The notes under the pieces: generated by a model
What the model saw: the letters and a program-made list of their open reading frames with translations, nothing else
Told to the model about the DNA's origin: nothing
The model's database searches: none
Program-made: the position numbers and the translations under genes
Shown here: positions 5,640 through 6,689 of the stretch, piece by piece
Layout of the letters: each line of letters begins with the position of its first letter
How positions within the stretch are numbered: position 1 is the first letter of the stretch
NCBI GenBank assembly: GCA_035701465.1
Contig: DASSMU010000094.1
Span: 1-6,689 of the forward strand
Source: VRUE01 sp035701465
GTDB taxonomy: Bacteria > Actinomycetota > Thermoleophilia > Solirubrobacterales > 70-9
DNA: 6,689 nucleotides
Direction of reading: 5' to 3'

Positions 5640-6320
5640 TTAGTCCTCCAGCAGGAAGTCGAAGACCGCGTAGCCGACCAGGAGGAAGATCAGATCGTAT
5701 AGGGAGAGCACCGCGAGCCAGGTCCCGAAGCGGTGGTAACCGGGACCGCCCACGGCCAGCAGTGGCTCGCTGGCGCCGGTGGCGGCGATCATCAGCGGCA
5801 CGACCAGGGGCAGCAGGACGAGCGGGCCGAGCAGGTCGCGGGCGCGCGAGTGGACCGCCATCGAGGAGATCAGCGTGCCGGTCGCGGCGATGCCGAGGTC
5901 GGCGAGGACGAGGACGACGAGGAGCGGCGGCAACGCCGCGGCGGAGCCGAGGAAGAAGAGGGCGAAGATCGGCACCACGACCAGCTCCAGCACCAGCAGG
6001 TAGGCGAAGAGTGCGGTTGCCTTGGCGGCGAACAGCGCGCTGCGGTCGATCGGGGCGAGCCGGATCGCGTCGAAGCCGCCCTCCTCGCGCTCGGCGACGA
6101 AGAGGCGGTTGACGCCGAGCAGGGCGGCGAAGAGCAGGGTCGCCCAGAGCACCCCGGCGGCGAGGCTGCCGGAGAGGCTGGTGCGGTCGAGGCCAAAGCG
6201 GAAGATGACGAAGGTGGTGGTGGCGAAGAGCGCCATCGCCGGCAGCGACTGCAGCGTGCGCAGCTCGGCCCGCAGGTCCTTGGCGACGATCGTGGCGAAG
6301 GCTGTGCGGGACGGGGTCAT
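5640..6320 (-). CDS. ccmB: Haem exporter membrane protein CcmB
   Basis: CcmB is the membrane-spanning partner of the ATPase CcmA. The complex uses ATP hydrolysis to release haem-bound CcmE from CcmC. The 226-residue protein (E. coli CcmB is about 220) starts with a cytoplasmic stretch KDLRAELRT (14-22) followed by about six hydrophobic segments, near 27-44, 53-70, 98-124, 131-152, 163-181 and 200-224. The cytoplasmic loop EREEGGFDAIRLAPIDRS (77-94) corresponds to the family's conserved E-G-...-L-P loop. The ATG is at 6318-6320. Both possible ribosome sites, GGAAG and GGAG, lie in or next to the palindrome that separates it from ccmA. It is followed 31 bp later by ccmC with no hairpin in between. 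Confidence 0.92.
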   Translation of the reverse strand: MTPSRTAFATIVAKDLRAELRTLQSLPAMALFATTTFVIFRFGLDRTSLSGSLAAGVLWATLLFAALLGVNRLFVAEREEGGFDAIRLAPIDRSALFAAKATALFAYLLVLELVVVPIFALFFLGSAAALPPLLVVLVLADLGIAATGTLISSMAVHSRARDLLGPLVLLPLVVPLMIAATGASEPLLAVGGPGYHRFGTWLAVLSLYDLIFLLVGYAVFDFLLED

Positions 6321-6328
6321 CGCTCCGT

Positions 6329-6377
6329 CTTCCGGTGCGCTTTATCCAGGAATAGAGGGGACAAGGCGCACCGGAAG
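6329..6377. repeat. Palindrome between ccmA and ccmB
   Basis: Perfect 12-bp arms (6329-6340 cttccggtgcgc and 6366-6377 gcgcaccggaag) continue inward with partial pairing (6342-6343 with 6363-6364, and 6345-6347 with 6359-6361). It begins one base after the ccmA stop and nearly fills the gap to ccmB. On the mRNA its second arm contains GGAAG, a possible ribosome site for ccmB. No T-tract follows. Confidence 0.75.
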
Positions 6378-6378
6378 C

Positions 6379-6689
6379 TCACTGGGCCGCCACCTTGCCG
6401 CCGGCCTCGAGCCGTAGCACCCGGTTGGCCTCGGCTTCGAAGCGCTCGGGGTCGTGGCTGACGATCACCCGAGTGCGGCCCTCGGCGGGGCCGACCAGCC
6501 CTCGCGCCAGCTCGCGGCCCTCGGCGTCGAGATTCGAGTCGGGCTCGTCGAGCAGCAGCAGCTCGGGCTCGTGCAGGACGCAGCGGCAGATCGCCAGGCG
6601 TTGGCGCATCCCGGCCGAGAGCTCGCCGACGCGCTCCCCGGCGCGGCGCTCCATCGCCACCGCGGCGAGCAGTTCGTCGATCCGCGCCT
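6379..6689 (-). CDS. ccmA: Haem exporter ATP-binding protein CcmA, 5' end outside window
   Basis: The C-terminal half of an ABC-transporter ATPase reads in from the right edge; Walker A lies outside the window. Visible motifs in order are the signature ELSAGMRQRL (6601-6627 region), Walker B LLLLDEP followed by the D-loop SNLD, and the switch histidine in VIVSHD (about 6451-6468). The open frame runs to the window edge without a stop, so the GTG at 6658-6660 is an internal valine and not the start. Assignment to CcmA rather than another ABC ATPase rests on the adjacent ccmB-ccmC-ccmD and the short C-terminus ending a few residues after the H-loop region. It powers release of holo-CcmE together with CcmB. 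The stop TGA (6379-6381) is followed directly by a palindrome. Confidence 0.9.
   Translation of the reverse strand, partial: ARIDELLAAVAMERRAGERVGELSAGMRQRLAICRCVLHEPELLLLDEPDSNLDAEGRELARGLVGPAEGRTRVIVSHDPERFEAEANRVLRLEAGGKVAAQ

Overview
The window is a GC-rich segment of a bacterial chromosome in which every recognisable gene lies on the minus strand. Reading in the direction of transcription (right to left) the order is ccmA (cut by the right edge), ccmB, ccmC, a ccmD-like small gene, hemA, hemC, a cobA-hemD fusion, and birA (cut by the left edge). The GC content, Arg/Ala-rich proteins, strong shadow reading frames, fused CobA-HemD and monofunctional biotin ligase suggest a high-GC actinobacterium, perhaps of the Thermoleophilia/Solirubrobacterales type. 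That placement is inferred from general resemblance and was not tested.

Layout. The right third (about 4658-6689) carries the haem-handling part of System I cytochrome c maturation: CcmA/CcmB (ABC transporter), CcmC (tryptophan-rich haem-handling protein) and CcmD (small membrane partner). ccmC, ccmD and hemA are tightly coupled: TAG is followed at once by GTG, then a TGATG overlap, each with a strong Shine-Dalgarno sequence. The middle (732-4658) encodes early tetrapyrrole synthesis: glutamyl-tRNA reductase (HemA), hydroxymethylbilane synthase (HemC), and one protein joining uroporphyrinogen-III C-methyltransferase (CobA) to uroporphyrinogen-III synthase (HemD). The left end is a class I biotin-protein ligase. 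Together, the hem genes commit glutamyl-tRNA to uroporphyrinogen III, the CobA part can divert it to sirohaem or cobalamin, and the Ccm proteins deliver finished haem to apocytochromes c. birA is probably a metabolically unrelated passenger. hemB, ccmE and ccmF are not in view.

The unexpected feature is a set of strong palindromes. Perfect or near-perfect inverted repeats sit at four gene junctions (ccmA/ccmB, hemA/hemC, hemC/cobA-hemD, cobA-hemD/birA), each touching or overlapping the upstream stop codon. A fifth, with 20-bp perfect arms, lies in frame inside birA. A sixth, a diverged copy of the one after cobA-hemD, surrounds the birA start codon. None is followed by a T-tract on the coding strand, so they do not look like ordinary intrinsic terminators. 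They look more like REP/MITE-type palindromic elements or mRNA-processing hairpins. No tRNA, rRNA, CRISPR array, insertion sequence or convincing promoter was found. No stretch longer than about 105 bases lacks a gene.
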